The notes: a model not told the origin generated them from the letters alone. Positions 1-8,804 are shown, counted from the stretch's first letter. The stretch is 11,540 nucleotides of DNA from Entrophospora sp. SA101 (GCA_958430865.1 CAUDNR010004391.1:1707-13246); one strand, 5' to 3'. Made by a program: numbers and translations.

Positions 1-121
1 CATAGATAATAGAAATGAGGTAGTTTTATAATTCTTGTTAAATTAATAAATTTGTTAAATTTGTATAATATATATTTATTTCATAAATAATAGGAACAAG
101 GTAGATTATTGTTAAATTAAT
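1..121 (+). repeat. Diverged direct repeat, two copies
   Basis: Positions 1-46 and 82-121 share the order CATARATAATAG, then AGGTAG, then TTGTTAAATTAAT. The first 23 bases match at about 19 positions and the second copy has a short deletion. This could be a local duplication or the edge of an old repeat that begins outside the window. Confidence 0.6.
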
Positions 122-609
122 GGTTTTGCATTATTTGCTTCCAATATCTACTTGATAAAACTTATACGTCACAAAGCCTCTTCTCTAAATTTTGTGTAAT
201 CTATTCAGCCAATCAAATTTTCTTTTTTGTGTAATCTGATCGACGAAAATCATTACCAATTATAAGAATGTACACCATGCTAAAGGCTTCCCTTTGTCAG
301 GTTATTAGTTAAATTAAAGATCAATATTGTATTTAGAGTAAATTGTGTTATGTGTTTTATTAGTGATAATTATATTATTACAATAGTGTTAGGAGTGTAT
401 TAATTATTAGATTAATAATTAAAAGGTTATTATGAACATGATGTTTTTGACATGGTCTAAAATCAAGTCCTTTTATACCTCTTGGGGTATTACAAATAAC
501 ATGACCTCCACTCTATTTTGTCCAATAAAATATGCTTATTAATACTAAATAAATATTTGGATATGTTTTTTAAATATAAATATAGAAATATGAATATGAG
601 TCATTTTTA

Positions 610-646
610 GTGTAGCACTGCGCAATATGTGGCGCAGTTGTTACAC
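610..646. repeat. Short hairpin (inverted repeat) containing CTGCGCCAC
   Basis: GTGTAGCACTGCGC at 610-623 pairs with the inverted copy at 632-646 (reverse complement GTGTAACAACTGCGC), with one mismatch, one bulge and an 8-base loop. It is GC-rich against a very AT-rich background. The minus strand carries CTGCGCCAC (629-637), which also occurs in the MITE at 7851-8299 and in the element starting at 11467. It may be a transposon end or a very short foldback element. Confidence 0.6.
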
Positions 647-1610
647 AAAATATAATATTAAAAATAGAAAAGACTATTTGATATGTCCATGTGACTTCCG
701 CAGTGAGTTGGTTTGGTTTGATCAGCAGAGTGGGCCTCTCTATCGGTCCTTATTTTACTATCTCACAATAGGAATAGTTCTATATATCACTTAAGATAAC
801 AATGGGATATTAATTATGATCAAATTACAAATGACTAAATTTTGATCCTGAAATTCTTGGTTATACCAATGTTCACTTTGACTGGTTTTGTTTTCATAAT
901 TTTATATGTAAAATCGAAGAAAAAAATCATTCTGGTATACACAAACCTACCCGATTTAACCAAGATTGTTCCTTGAATTATAAAAAATCAAAATATATGG
1001 AAAACTCTTTATTTTGATATATTTTTTGCCAGGGTAAACAAATAAGTCTCGAAGAAAATCTTAATTTGAAGTTGGTCTACCAGCTCTATAAGTTCTATAA
1101 TATAATAATAAAATAAGAAATTTGTATATGCGCAATTCAATCTTTGGACTTTATTTTTTTTTTACATAATAATAATTAATGCAATAGTAAGTTCTAATTT
1201 CCAAGCTTTAAATATTATTTTAGAATTTGTTTATAGAAAAGTATTAATTTTTTTTTTATAATGAAACATTTTACCTAGATTGACATAATAATATATATAT
1301 GTCATTGGATGAATTAAAAGTTGTATCAAGCAAATTTATTAACTGTGATATTTATTTAATATTTTCAAACAACAATGAATTCGTGTAATGGACTTCTTTC
1401 AAGATGGCTATTAACAAAATGTCAGTTAACTTAAAAGAAAAGAAATTTTTGATTAAAGTTTCATTAATGATTATTAACGGTTTTAATTGCAAGTTTCATA
1501 GATCTTGCTTTTAGCACTTCAATCAACTGCTATATAACTATGAATAATTGATAAAACATTCATTAAGTATAACGATTTAGAAGGACTTTTATTTACATAT
1601 TTAATGGATG

Positions 1611-1761
1611 ATATTAATAATAAGCACAGATTATACTTGTAAAAACCAAGGTTTATTTGTTATATTCACTCTCATTAATTCCGATGTATATAAGATCTAA
1701 GTGATCGTGTAACAATTTCACATATTAATAATAAGCACAGATTATACTTGTAAAAACCAAG
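1611..1761 (+). repeat. Exact 40-bp direct repeat, two copies 111 bp apart
   Basis: Positions 1611-1650 and 1722-1761 are identical over 40 bases, beginning ATATTAATAATAAGCACAG and ending TTGTAAAAACCAAG. Similarity fades into T-rich sequence just after each copy. Start-to-start distance is 111 bp, and the 71 bp between them shows no further copy. A recent local duplication is the simplest explanation. Confidence 0.85.
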
Positions 1762-2239
1762 ATTTGTTTTTTATATACAAGCTAGTAATAGGCTACTTAA
1801 CTTTTAAGCATTTCTATTATAGTGTTGCTATGATAGTTTCATTTTATCAATTAATATATAATAAATTAATAACCTATAAATCAGTCTCTTATAATTAAAG
1901 TCAAAATTTTTCTAACACAAGTTTTCAAGTAGTTATAAGTGACTTTGTAAGGAACAATTTGGCACAATTGTTGCCGCTGAATTTGTTTTAGTCTGCATAC
2001 TAGTTGGAAGAAAATCTTAAAATAAGTGTGAAGAAAAGAAACGTTTCCGACCTAGTGTATAATAACCAATATTTAAGCTGGCCTTTTCTTTTAACTGTTG
2101 TTAAAAGTCCCAATCTAGCTCTAAAAATTTTATTATGGTTGAAAATCGCTTGCTATATTAATATGAAAAACGGAGATTTTTTTTTTTGGATAATAATTTT
2201 ATTCGTGTAACGTTTATATTGAATGACTAGAGATGTGTC

Positions 2240-2762
2240 GTGCGCATTATGCGCATTATTATTATGCGCATAATAGATTAGATAAATCTGTGTTACGCGC
2301 CAAAAATGTAAATAATAAATGAAATAAAAATTTAAATGCGCCAGCTAATCCCATTTGGATTCATTTCAATAAACTTGGTCAAGTATCAGGCTTTCAGCAA
2401 CTTCATGCACAATGCGAATGTTGTAATTATGAAATAAATGCTGCTGTTGGTAAATGTGTTGCGCATTTTAAAATTTGTTCAAGAGTAAGTATAACAACTC
2501 TCCAAGGATAGTAGTGAAAATGAAAAAAGGAAATCAAGAATCTGATGATTTTTATGATTCTGATGTAACTTACTAAGTTAGTAAAATAATAAATTTTTAT
2601 AATAAAATTTTGTATTCTAATCACAACAATAAACACAATAAACATTTTTTATTTACATCTAAGCTAAAAATCATGAAGATAATTTTATGGTGGATGTGTT
2701 TTTTTAAAAAATCATTAATAATTTACTATGCACACAATGCACATTATGCACATTATGCGCAC
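2240..2762. mobile_element. Probable hAT-like transposon relic with 9-bp end arrays
   Basis: The left edge has TGCGCATTA at 2241-2249 and 2250-2258 plus a variant, TGCGCATAA, at 2265-2273. The right edge has four tandem 9-mers at 2729-2764 (TGCACACAA, TGCACATTA twice, TGCGCACAA). Read inwards on opposite strands, both edges start GTGCGCATWATGYGCAT, so they look like inverted ends with subterminal arrays. Between them is a BED zinc-finger coding fragment, a domain typical of hAT transposases. No 8-bp target duplication could be recognised, so the exact ends and the family are inferred. A non-autonomous derivative is equally possible. Confidence 0.45.
2323..2511 (+). pseudogene. BED-type zinc-finger fragment (hAT transposase N-terminus)
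   Basis: This open stretch has no ATG after the upstream stop at 2320-2322. It encodes PIWIHFNKLGQ (from 2350), then CECC, then HFKIC. The ligands fit the BED finger pattern C-x2-C...H-x3-C: Cys codons at 2413 and 2422, His at 2464, Cys at 2476, with the aromatic W at 2356 in the expected upstream place. BED fingers bind DNA and sit at the N-terminus of many hAT transposases. The frame closes at TAG 2509-2511. In another frame just beyond it, an acidic and basic tail (DSSENEKRKSR) is readable at about 2508-2540 before a further shift, so the coding piece is broken. GTAAGT at 2485-2490 resembles a splice donor but no sensible acceptor was identified. No catalytic domain is present. Confidence 0.6.
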
Positions 2763-2764
2763 AA
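2729..2764 (+). repeat. Four tandem 9-bp units TGCRCAHWA
   Basis: TGCACACAA, TGCACATTA, TGCACATTA and TGCGCACAA follow each other without spacing. The related unit TGCGCATTA occurs at 2241-2258. The array is taken here as the right subterminal region of the hAT-like relic. Confidence 0.7.
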
Positions 2765-2949
2765 TAAACTAAGGATTTCGCATTTTTGCCATCCTTATGA
2801 ATGACACTTGATCTCCAATGTGTTATCTTGTGTATCCATTTAGATTGTTTCTAAATATAAAAAATTTAACCGAACAATCAATATGGAATTAACATTTTCC
2901 TCCGCGCGTGTAGTAGCACATAATAATAATATAATAATAAAAAAAGACT

Positions 2950-2957
2950 TATATAAA
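2950..2957 (+). promoter_or_regulatory. Possible TATA box of the P450 gene
   Basis: TATATAAA followed by GG lies 146 bp upstream of the P450 start codon. Downstream come A/T-rich sequence and a three-fold TTTTTAA tandem at 3034-3054, then the start context AAACATGAG. In so AT-rich a genome a TATA match is weak evidence. A similar TATAAATA sits 147 bp ahead of the START-domain gene. Confidence 0.35.
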
Positions 2958-3095
2958 GGATTAAACTTTTTTCATAATAAATAAAAATCCAAAATATCCA
3001 ATAAATTTAAATTTAAATTAGAATCTTTGATCATTTTTAATTTTTAATTTTTAATTTCACTCATCGTCATAAGCATTCATAAATAAATAACAAAC

Positions 3096-4178
3096 ATGAG
3101 TCTCTTAAACATTATATCTGACACAATCAAACCTTTTGATATACTTGCATTATTGCTAACAGCAATAAGTTTATATATAGCACGCTTTTACTATCAACAT
3201 TTCACTCGCATAAATCCGCTTCCTGGACCAATACCAATTCCATTTATTGGTGGCTTCTTTATTTTTAAGAAAGATTTCGAGACTTGGTTTTTTGGATTAT
3301 ATAAAAAATATGGTGATATTTACGAGGTGACATTTGCTGGCGTGAGACAAATTGTACTTTGTCGCGCTGAATATGTCGATAAAATGTTGGTTCCATCAAT
3401 GAATAATTATATGATCAGATTTCCTAGCAAAGAATTTGCAGAGGCGTTTGATTCTGATCGAAAAGGATTAACGATGAATAATGATTTGCAAACTTGGAAA
3501 TTTAACCGTCAATTTTTTTCACAAGCAATCATGACACCAAGTTTTAGTATTGCGGCCAATAAATGGACAAATGAAATGTTTGAAGAGATGGAAAAGTATT
3601 GGATGGACTTAAAAAAACCAGATGATCCAGAAGATGCTGTGATTATTGATATGACTGCTTGGATGCGTCGATTTACAAATGATTTGATATCTCTGTTAAC
3701 AACCGGCAAACGAACTTATACAATACCATTTCATTACCATAAATTAAAAAACGTAAAATTATCAGAGGAAATGATAGATTCGGAGAAATTTGTTACATCC
3801 TTGAATGATTTTGTGTCAGGAAGTGGAATTCTTGTACTTGTTCCTAAATATCTCAGATTTTTACCTATTATTAGAGGTAAAGTGAAGAAAACGATTGATA
3901 ATCGTGATTATTTATATGGAAAATTAATAGGTATAATTAGAGAAAGAAGAAAAGAAATTGAAGAGGCTATTAATGAAAATAAGAATACCGAGTTAAGACA
4001 TGATATGTTGACTTCTTTTATTACTGCCAACACTCCATACGACATCAATTCATCAAGACATGTGGATCCTGAATTATCGAGGCCAATGACTGACGACGAA
4101 ATACGTGCTGATATGTTGGACATATTTCTAGGTGGCACTGACACAGTAAGTATTGTTGTTGTGTTGTCGTAGTCGTTG

Positions 4179-4216
<38 letters not shown>

Positions 4217-4829
4217 ATTAATATATTTATCTACCTATATTATATAGACTTCAAATACCTTTTCTTTTGTGTTATATTATATTTCACATCATCCAAATGT
4301 TAAAAAAAGAATGTTGGAAGAGATCGAATCAGTTTTAAAGGGTGATGAAACCAGACCAATAACATTAGAAGATATTGAGAAATTGAAATACTGTGAAGCA
4401 ATTATTAAAGAAACATCAAGAATAAGACCTACAGTTAATATGATCGGGAGGTTTGGAAGTCTACCTGATGAAGTAGCAGGATATAAATGGCCGGAAAGTA
4501 CACAATTCCAAATGTATATTCATGCAATTAACAACAATCCATCTCATTGGGAAGAGCCTGACAAATTTAATCCTGACAGATTCATCGATAGTCAAGTAAC
4601 CGAAAAACAAACGAAAAATTCTTTCTTGATGTTTGGTGGTGGGTTGAGAATATGCCCTGGTAAAAAAATTGCAATGATTGAAATGAAAGCTTTGTTAGCT
4701 TTAATATATCGTAAATTTGATGTTGAGTTGGTCGATATGAATGCACCACTTAATTTTACAAGCACATCAATTACTATTTGCGAAAAATTAAATATTAAAA
4801 TTTCCCATAAAAAGAAAAATACTTTATAA
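3096..4829 (+). CDS. Cytochrome P450 monooxygenase, two exons, 543 aa
   Basis: Join 3096-4145 and 4248-4829; both splice sites fall between codons. A haem-thiolate monooxygenase, expected on the ER membrane and fed electrons by a P450 reductase; the substrate is unknown. The N-terminus has one membrane helix (about residues 14-33) and a proline-rich hinge, NPLPGPIPIPFIGG (40-53). Motifs in order: C-helix WKFNR (134-138), I-helix GGTDTTS (346-352), K-helix ETSR (405-408), a PERF-region variant PDKFNPDRF (454-462), and haem loop FGGGLRICPG (479-488) with Cys486 as the axial ligand. Length is normal for a fungal microsomal P450 and no break was found. The ATG at 3096 is chosen because it precedes the anchor directly. 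If the intron is retained, translation stops after 358 residues, before the haem loop. Subfamily could not be assigned. Confidence 0.93.
4146..4247 (+). other. P450 intron (102 bp, GT-AG)
   Basis: The donor GTAAGT at 4146-4151 follows the codon for Thr350 and the acceptor TATATAG ends at 4247 before the codon for Thr351. Removing it joins GGTDT to TSNTFSF, which is what an I-helix should look like. The intron starts with a GTT/GTC-rich stretch and then carries an (AT)n run. Confidence 0.92.
4181..4214 (+). repeat. (AT)17 microsatellite inside the P450 intron
   Basis: Thirty-four bases of uninterrupted AT dinucleotide lie about 33 bp upstream of the splice acceptor. Such tracts vary in length between strains and are self-complementary in RNA. 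Confidence 0.95.
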
Positions 4830-4865
4830 TTTATTGAATATTAACAAACATGTCATTATTTATTT

Positions 4866-4875
4866 AATAAATAAA
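4866..4875 (+). terminator. Likely polyadenylation signal of the P450 gene
   Basis: Overlapping AATAAA hexamers (4866-4871 and 4870-4875) lie 37 bp after the TAA stop. The position is reasonable, but the hexamer is common in such AT-rich DNA. Confidence 0.4.
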
Positions 4876-5259
4876 TTTTAAAGTATTTTTAAAACCTGTA
4901 AAGGTACCTCAGTTCCATGTTGAGGCTCATAAGTTATTTGCATAACGTAAATGTACACATGCATTAAAATGATCCTGGTTCTACCGAGAGTACCACTAAC
5001 GTATATAGACATATTTATGTATATTGATTGTTTAGTATTGGGTTTAATTGATTACCTATATGACCAGATGAATGTTCCAATGTCTTGGAAATAGTTGTTT
5101 CCAATTAATGAATTCCTTTTTTCATTCCTTGGATAACTTTTGCTTTTCTAAACAGATTTGACAATGTTGCTCATCATTATTAACGTTATAATTATGAAAC
5201 ATTAATATAGTGATGTTTAGTTTACTCTTATTATGATGAAATATTAGCTTTTTATAATG

Positions 5260-5274
5260 ATGCGTGTCACGCAT
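5260..5274. repeat. Perfect 7-bp inverted repeat with 1-base spacer
   Basis: ATGCGTG, T, CACGCAT. It is GC-richer than its surroundings and could be a protein-binding site or chance. No neighbouring gene start makes a role clear. Confidence 0.4.
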
Positions 5275-5920
5275 GTTGTGCATTAAGTAGTTAGCTACAT
5301 GATGACGCTACTCTGTCTATTTGCATATAAATTCATTGGTCGCGTGGCTATAGGAAAACAAACAGTTTGTTCATCTTGAATAATTGTATTAGGTAGTGAA
5401 CGTAGTGATGAATGAGATTTATTACGATTTGCTTGGATAATGAACTCTTTGTGATGTTGGATTATAATTAAAAGAAACATTGTAAGTATCTATTATATTA
5501 AAATGATACATGCATTTATTCATTTTATCAGGTCGCAAACATCAACATTACTTCTCGTTGAAAAAGTTATTGCTATTATTATCATTATTTCCGCCTGATA
5601 ATCGAGTTTATGAATTCAATTTAGTGATGATCGACAAAATCAACTGACTATATAGGATCAATTTGATTGATCAATTGATTGTTAATTATTTTGAGTGACT
5701 AATTTATAGCTAATTTTAATGTTTGTAATAGTAAGCTCGAGCTTATAATGAATAACAAATAGATTCATTTCAATCGAACGATCATTTCTTAATAATAGCC
5801 CAAGAGAAACTGATTCCCATTGAAAGTCACACATCAATTAATTGAGTGAATGGCGAATTATGAATCGATTTTCAGTTATATTTGAGAATTATCTTTTTCA
5901 TATGATCATATTTACGTTCA

Positions 5921-5928
5921 TATAAATA
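5921..5928 (+). promoter_or_regulatory. Possible TATA box of the START-domain gene
   Basis: TATAAATA lies 147 bp upstream of the ATG at 6068, almost the same distance as the TATATAAA before the P450 gene. The leader in between is A/T-rich with no upstream gene. Support is weak because of base composition. Confidence 0.3.
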
Positions 5929-6067
5929 AAATAACGAAGCAATTTTTTTTCCAAATTGAAAAAATTTTTTTTTAAAAAGCTTGTGCCAATATAGAGATTA
6001 TAAATCATTAATTTAACTGACTGATAGTAATTTTTAATAATAAAAATAATAAAAATAAATAATAACG

Positions 6068-6700
6068 ATGAAAAAAAAAGTATCAGAAGTAATCGACAAT
6101 AATCATAATGATATAACTAAAACTACATCAACTATAACAACAAATTCTACAACCGTGACTAATCAATCCAACACTAATTCTAACACTAATAGTTCTGATA
6201 CTTCCACTATTTTCAGTCAGTCGAATAATGATGATCTTTTCTATGACAAGCATTATAACGAGGAAACGTTTATGAATTTTGACGATGACGAAGAAAGCGG
6301 TAACACCATCCCTCAAACTTCACCATTGCTTAGTATGGACAAATTAGCCTCTCGCCATATCAAACAAGCAGAGGATGCGTTAAGTAGGTTGAAGTCGGAA
6401 GTTGATCAACCAGGATGGAAAAAACTTTTAACAAACAGACGTGGTGTGGTGGTTTATGGTAAATCTGATGATAAATCACCTATTTTCATGGGTGAACACA
6501 TTATCAAAGGATTTGCACCACAATCCGTTTTTGCTGTTATCGGAACGAGAAAGTTGTGGGATGATTGGTATGAGGAAGGAACTTTGGTAGAGAATTTGAA
6601 CGAAAATACCAGTTTAACCTATATCGTAATTCAAGCATTGGCCGGATCACAAGCCAGAGATATGTCACTCGTGGAAAAGATTGAGTGCACCCACATATAA
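6068..6700 (+). CDS. Truncated START-domain (lipid-binding) protein, 210 aa
   Basis: START domains form a hydrophobic pocket that carries a lipid or sterol; no specific ligand can be named. Residues 10-56 are Asn/Thr/Ser-rich and probably disordered, and 58-77 are acidic. The START part begins near residue 92, with W117, GVVVY (126-130), the WDDWYEEGTLVE block (164-175) and RDMSLVEKIE (197-206). A full domain has about 200 residues; here only the N-terminal half (roughly 115 residues) is present, so the second half of the pocket and the C-terminal lid helix are missing. The frame ends as ECTHI then TAA. No splice donor consensus was seen near the end, and the next base pairs already belong to the unrelated relic at 6699. 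It is therefore probably a gene fragment rather than a working lipid carrier. The ATG at 6068 is the first in frame. Confidence 0.75.
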   Translation: MKKKVSEVIDNNHNDITKTTSTITTNSTTVTNQSNTNSNTNSSDTSTIFSQSNNDDLFYDKHYNEETFMNFDDDEESGNTIPQTSPLLSMDKLASRHIKQAEDALSRLKSEVDQPGWKKLLTNRRGVVVYGKSDDKSPIFMGEHIIKGFAPQSVFAVIGTRKLWDDWYEEGTLVENLNENTSLTYIVIQALAGSQARDMSLVEKIECTHI

Positions 6701-7448
6701 TAGCAACTTTTCATATGAAAAAGATGATTGGAACCAAATTATTTTTTGGGTTGAATGTGCAATTGGGTATTAGTAAGTCTTTTTAATACAATTATCTTAT
6801 TCTGAATGTTTTCCTAGCAATTTTATTTGAATATAAAATTATATTGATTTTAGTAAGTTGACATAAAATTTTCAATCTGATTTTTATTAAAATATATCAT
6901 AATCTTAATGCATTTGAAGCAGAAGCAAATCCTATACTACAGACAAATTGTGGTGAGCATGAGTGGTCTAGAGAATACATTTACCCAATTTTCAAAGGTG
7001 CTTTTACATTAAATCGATTTTGCAGAGTACCATGGTATGTACTTATGGAATAGAATTTCTATATTCAAAATGAGTATATGATTAAATTTTATGGAATATT
7101 TTTAGTGGAGAAGTAACTTCCAAAACCAGCCAAGAATGAAAGAATTTACCAGTTAATGTTATGGAACAACAAGTAAAACGTGGCCATCAGATGGATATTT
7201 TATGTATTGCTGGTACTTATGAAGTCTTTTGTGGTCATGTGTGTGGAAATGCATCTTACACTGATTTAACCAAGTTGTCAAATGATGAATTTGACCTAAT
7301 ACAAGGTTTAAAAGACATGTTGAGTTATATGATAAATAAATTTGATTCAGAACAAAATTGATATACACTAGGATTTGAAGTAAATATGAGTTTTAAAGCC
7401 AATTCTATTTCAATTTAGGTGTATACAAATGAAATTAGAATTTATTTA

Positions 7449-7626
7449 CATCAGGAAAATGGGTACAAATATTATGCGTATATAATACACAATTGCAGGG
7501 ATTAAACATATAATATGCATACAAATCGCATATTTTTTTATGTATGCAAATTGTACATATATTATATCCTTAATCCCTGAAATTGCATATTATATACGCA
7601 TAATATTTGTACTCATTTTCCTGATG
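7449..7626. mobile_element. 178-bp palindromic MITE, TA target duplication
   Basis: The element begins CATCAGGAAAATG and ends with its inverse, CATTTTCCTGATG. It is flanked by TA at 7447-7448 and 7627-7628. Nearly the whole element folds back: arms 7449-7532 and 7543-7626 (84 bp each, about ten mismatches) around a 10-base loop. There is no coding capacity. It sits in an exon of the family relic; removing it with one TA joins IRIYL to MEMQVVYR in frame. The TA duplication suggests mobilisation by a Tc1/mariner-type transposase, but its termini differ from those of the local Tc1 element. Confidence 0.9.
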
Positions 7627-7850
7627 TAATGGAAATGCAGGTGGTGTATAGGTTGCACCTTTTAAAAAGGTTAGAACTGACAACCCAATTTTCATCATAT
7701 AGACAACTTAGATCAGTACTTTTGTGGACATGGAATCTAAAAGTAAGTTTATTTGTAGTGTTAATTTATGAAATCTAGAGGTCTCACATTATTTGCTATT
7801 AATTAATTATTTATCATTTTGATTTAGGGCATGATTAGAAATCTTTGGTA

Positions 7851-8299
7851 TAGTTGGCTCGGTCTAAAGACCTCCTAAATTTTGGGCAAATTTTAAAAGT
7901 ATAGAAGTCATTTTCTGTCCTACCTTTTAAAAAAATAGCCTCATTAGTTGGTAAAATAGGTTTCTACTTTTAATGTAATGAAGAGATTTTCTCCAAAAAA
8001 TTATTTATTGTAGAGTTCTATTCTTTTTTAAAACATGTACTTTACTATGCTCATGAGAAATTTGAGCGCTATGATCACTGCTAAATTTAGACTAGTTTTT
8101 GATTATCATTCCTAAATTTAGCCTAATACTCGACCATCATATCTAAATTTGGCAGTAAGGAAAATAGTTTTTAACCAAAATCATGTGTAACCCTTTTTTA
8201 AAAAATTTTTATTGGATTTTTGAACGAATCACAAAATCACAATTTTTGAAATTTGAGCGCGTGGCGCAGCAATAGGAGGTCTTTAGACCGAGCCAACCA
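7851..8299. mobile_element. 449-bp MITE with 27-bp inverted ends, TA target duplication
   Basis: Left end 7851-7877 starts TAGTTGGCTCGGTC and continues with TAAAGACCTCCTA. Right end 8273-8299 is its inverse with one difference (TG for TA at the second base). TA flanks are at 7849-7850 and 8300-8301. It interrupts the last exon of the family relic: removal with one TA gives TGG TAT AAT AAA and an open frame to the stop. The interior has no ORF. It contains two tandem 31-bp units beginning CTAAATTTAG (8081 and 8112, about 22 of 31 positions equal) plus a partial third from 8143, and GAAATTTGAGCGC twice (8057 and 8248). Confidence 0.92.
8081..8152 (+). repeat. 31-bp tandem repeat inside the 449-bp MITE
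   Basis: Units start at 8081, 8112 and 8143, each with CTAAATTTRG. The first two share about 22 of 31 bases and the third is partial. The units probably came with the MITE and may be useful for recognising relatives. Confidence 0.6.
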
Positions 8300-8440
8300 T
8301 ATAATAAAATAAATATTGATATAGATGTTTCCTCAACACTTCCAAAAAGCACTAATCATAAAATGCCAACACCAACAACACCACCAAGAGCAAAAAAAAA
8401 AAAAAAAGAATACTGACATATTCATTCATTACTGGGAATA

Positions 8441-8613
8441 TACATGCAGCCCAAATTGGTTTGTGATTTCAGTGGTCAAAATTATTCCAATTTTGATGGT
8501 AGAAAGTAGAAATTAATTACAGCACTCATTATTAAAAACATAAGTGTAACACCTTTTTACTACATGTGTAAACCCCCTTTATGACAGTGTCAAAATACTT
8601 TGGGCTGCATGTA
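8441..8613. mobile_element. 173-bp MITE with 15-bp inverted ends, TA target duplication
   Basis: The ends are TACATGCAGCCCAAA at 8441-8455 and its exact inverse at 8599-8613. TA lies on both sides at 8439-8440 and 8614-8615. No coding potential. It begins 25 bp after the stop codon of the family relic, so it probably landed in that gene's 3' region. Its interior contains TTTTTAC...ATGTGTAA (about 8557-8572), which resembles the interior of the MITE at 10674-10783. ACTGGGAA occurs just outside both ends, which is probably coincidental given the clear TA duplication. Confidence 0.8.
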
Positions 8614-8804
8614 TAACTGGGAAGGTGTAAATTGTCTAATGATATGTGAACATTACTGGAATAATTGTTTGTAAGATGATAAAATTATATGGCAGCATAA
8701 ATAATTAACTGAATGCATATTTTTATAAATATATTTTCTTCAGAATAAAAAAAAATTTTCTCATTGCTTTTTTTTTAAAGTTAAAATATTAATAATTAGA
8801 AATA

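Larger units (their letters stand above)
1..2239. other. AT-rich intergenic region without a supported gene
   Basis: No reading frame here has recognisable protein features. The longest open stretch (2004-2210, plus strand) has no ATG near its start and ends in a homopolymer-derived run of Phe and Ile. The region holds several small repeats that are listed separately, long A/T homopolymers (for example near 1149 and 1250) and a small perfect inverted repeat, TGACATA/TATGTCA, at 1281-1304. No tRNA A-box/B-box pair was seen on either strand. Confidence 0.6.
4830..6067. other. Intergenic region between the P450 and START-domain genes
   Basis: No supported gene. A 61-codon open stretch on the minus strand (5295-5480) has no recognised domain. 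The region contains a perfect small inverted repeat, ATGCGTG/CACGCAT, at 5260-5274, a self-complementary stretch rich in TTGATCAA around 5655-5685, and A/T homopolymers just before the START-domain gene. No transposon ends were recognised. Confidence 0.55.
6699..8416 (+). pseudogene. Multi-exon relic of an uncharacterised AM-fungal protein family
   Basis: Function unknown; recognised from memory as a multicopy Rhizophagus-type family. Readable exons: 6699-6772 (NSNFSYEKDDWNQ, then a GTAAGT donor); about 6892-7034 (GEHEWSREYIYPIF); 7106-7379 (ENLPVN-like block, MEQQVKRGHQMDILC, DLTKLSNDEFDLIQGLKDML); 7419-7742 minus a MITE (VYTNEIRIYL...VVYRLHLLKRLELT...LLWTWNLK); 7828-8416 minus a MITE (GMIRNLWYNKINID..., then a Pro/Thr stretch and a Lys tail, TGA at 8414-8416). 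Introns: 7035-7105, 7380-7418 (only 39 bp) and 7743-7827; the second exon's left border is unclear. Damage: TGA at 7137-7139 (SQE*KNLP), TGA at 7359-7361 (EQN*YTLGF), and two MITEs in coding sequence. The N-terminal part is missing, its place being taken by the START fragment. Confidence 0.65.

Noticed and set aside
1611..1761. CRISPR-like repeat pair
   Set aside because: Only two copies, no further units, and a eukaryotic context.
2004..2210. 68-codon open stretch on the plus strand
   Set aside because: It starts at TTG, has no recognised domain, and ends in a run translated from T homopolymers. Nothing supports a gene.
2427..2645. 72-codon open stretch on the minus strand
   Set aside because: It lies opposite the BED-finger fragment, and the plus-strand frame gives the recognisable zinc-ligand pattern.
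2610..2804. 64-codon plus-strand stretch with AHNAHYAHYAHN repeats
   Set aside because: The protein repeat is only a translation of the 9-bp transposon end array.
4900..4995. tRNA-like words (CTCATAA loop, GGTTCTACC)
   Set aside because: The T-stem and anticodon stem do not pair, and no acceptor stem or proper A box is present.
5295..5480. 61-codon minus-strand stretch, and a possible plus-strand intron GTAAGT...CAG at about 5482-5531
   Set aside because: No domain or matching exon was found, and the plus-strand frames upstream close quickly. Too weak to call.
7159..7368. 69-codon minus-strand open stretch
   Set aside because: It is the shadow of the better supported plus-strand exon of the family relic.
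7035..8301. The MITEs in the family relic as ordinary introns
   Set aside because: They have no GT-AG borders, they have inverted ends and TA duplications, and genuine GT-AG introns lie beside them.
8325..8516. 63-codon plus-strand stretch rich in His, Gln and Lys
   Set aside because: It is in a different frame from the relic's last exon, whose Pro/Thr and Lys tail and stop at 8414-8416 fit the upstream exons, and it runs on into the 173-bp MITE.
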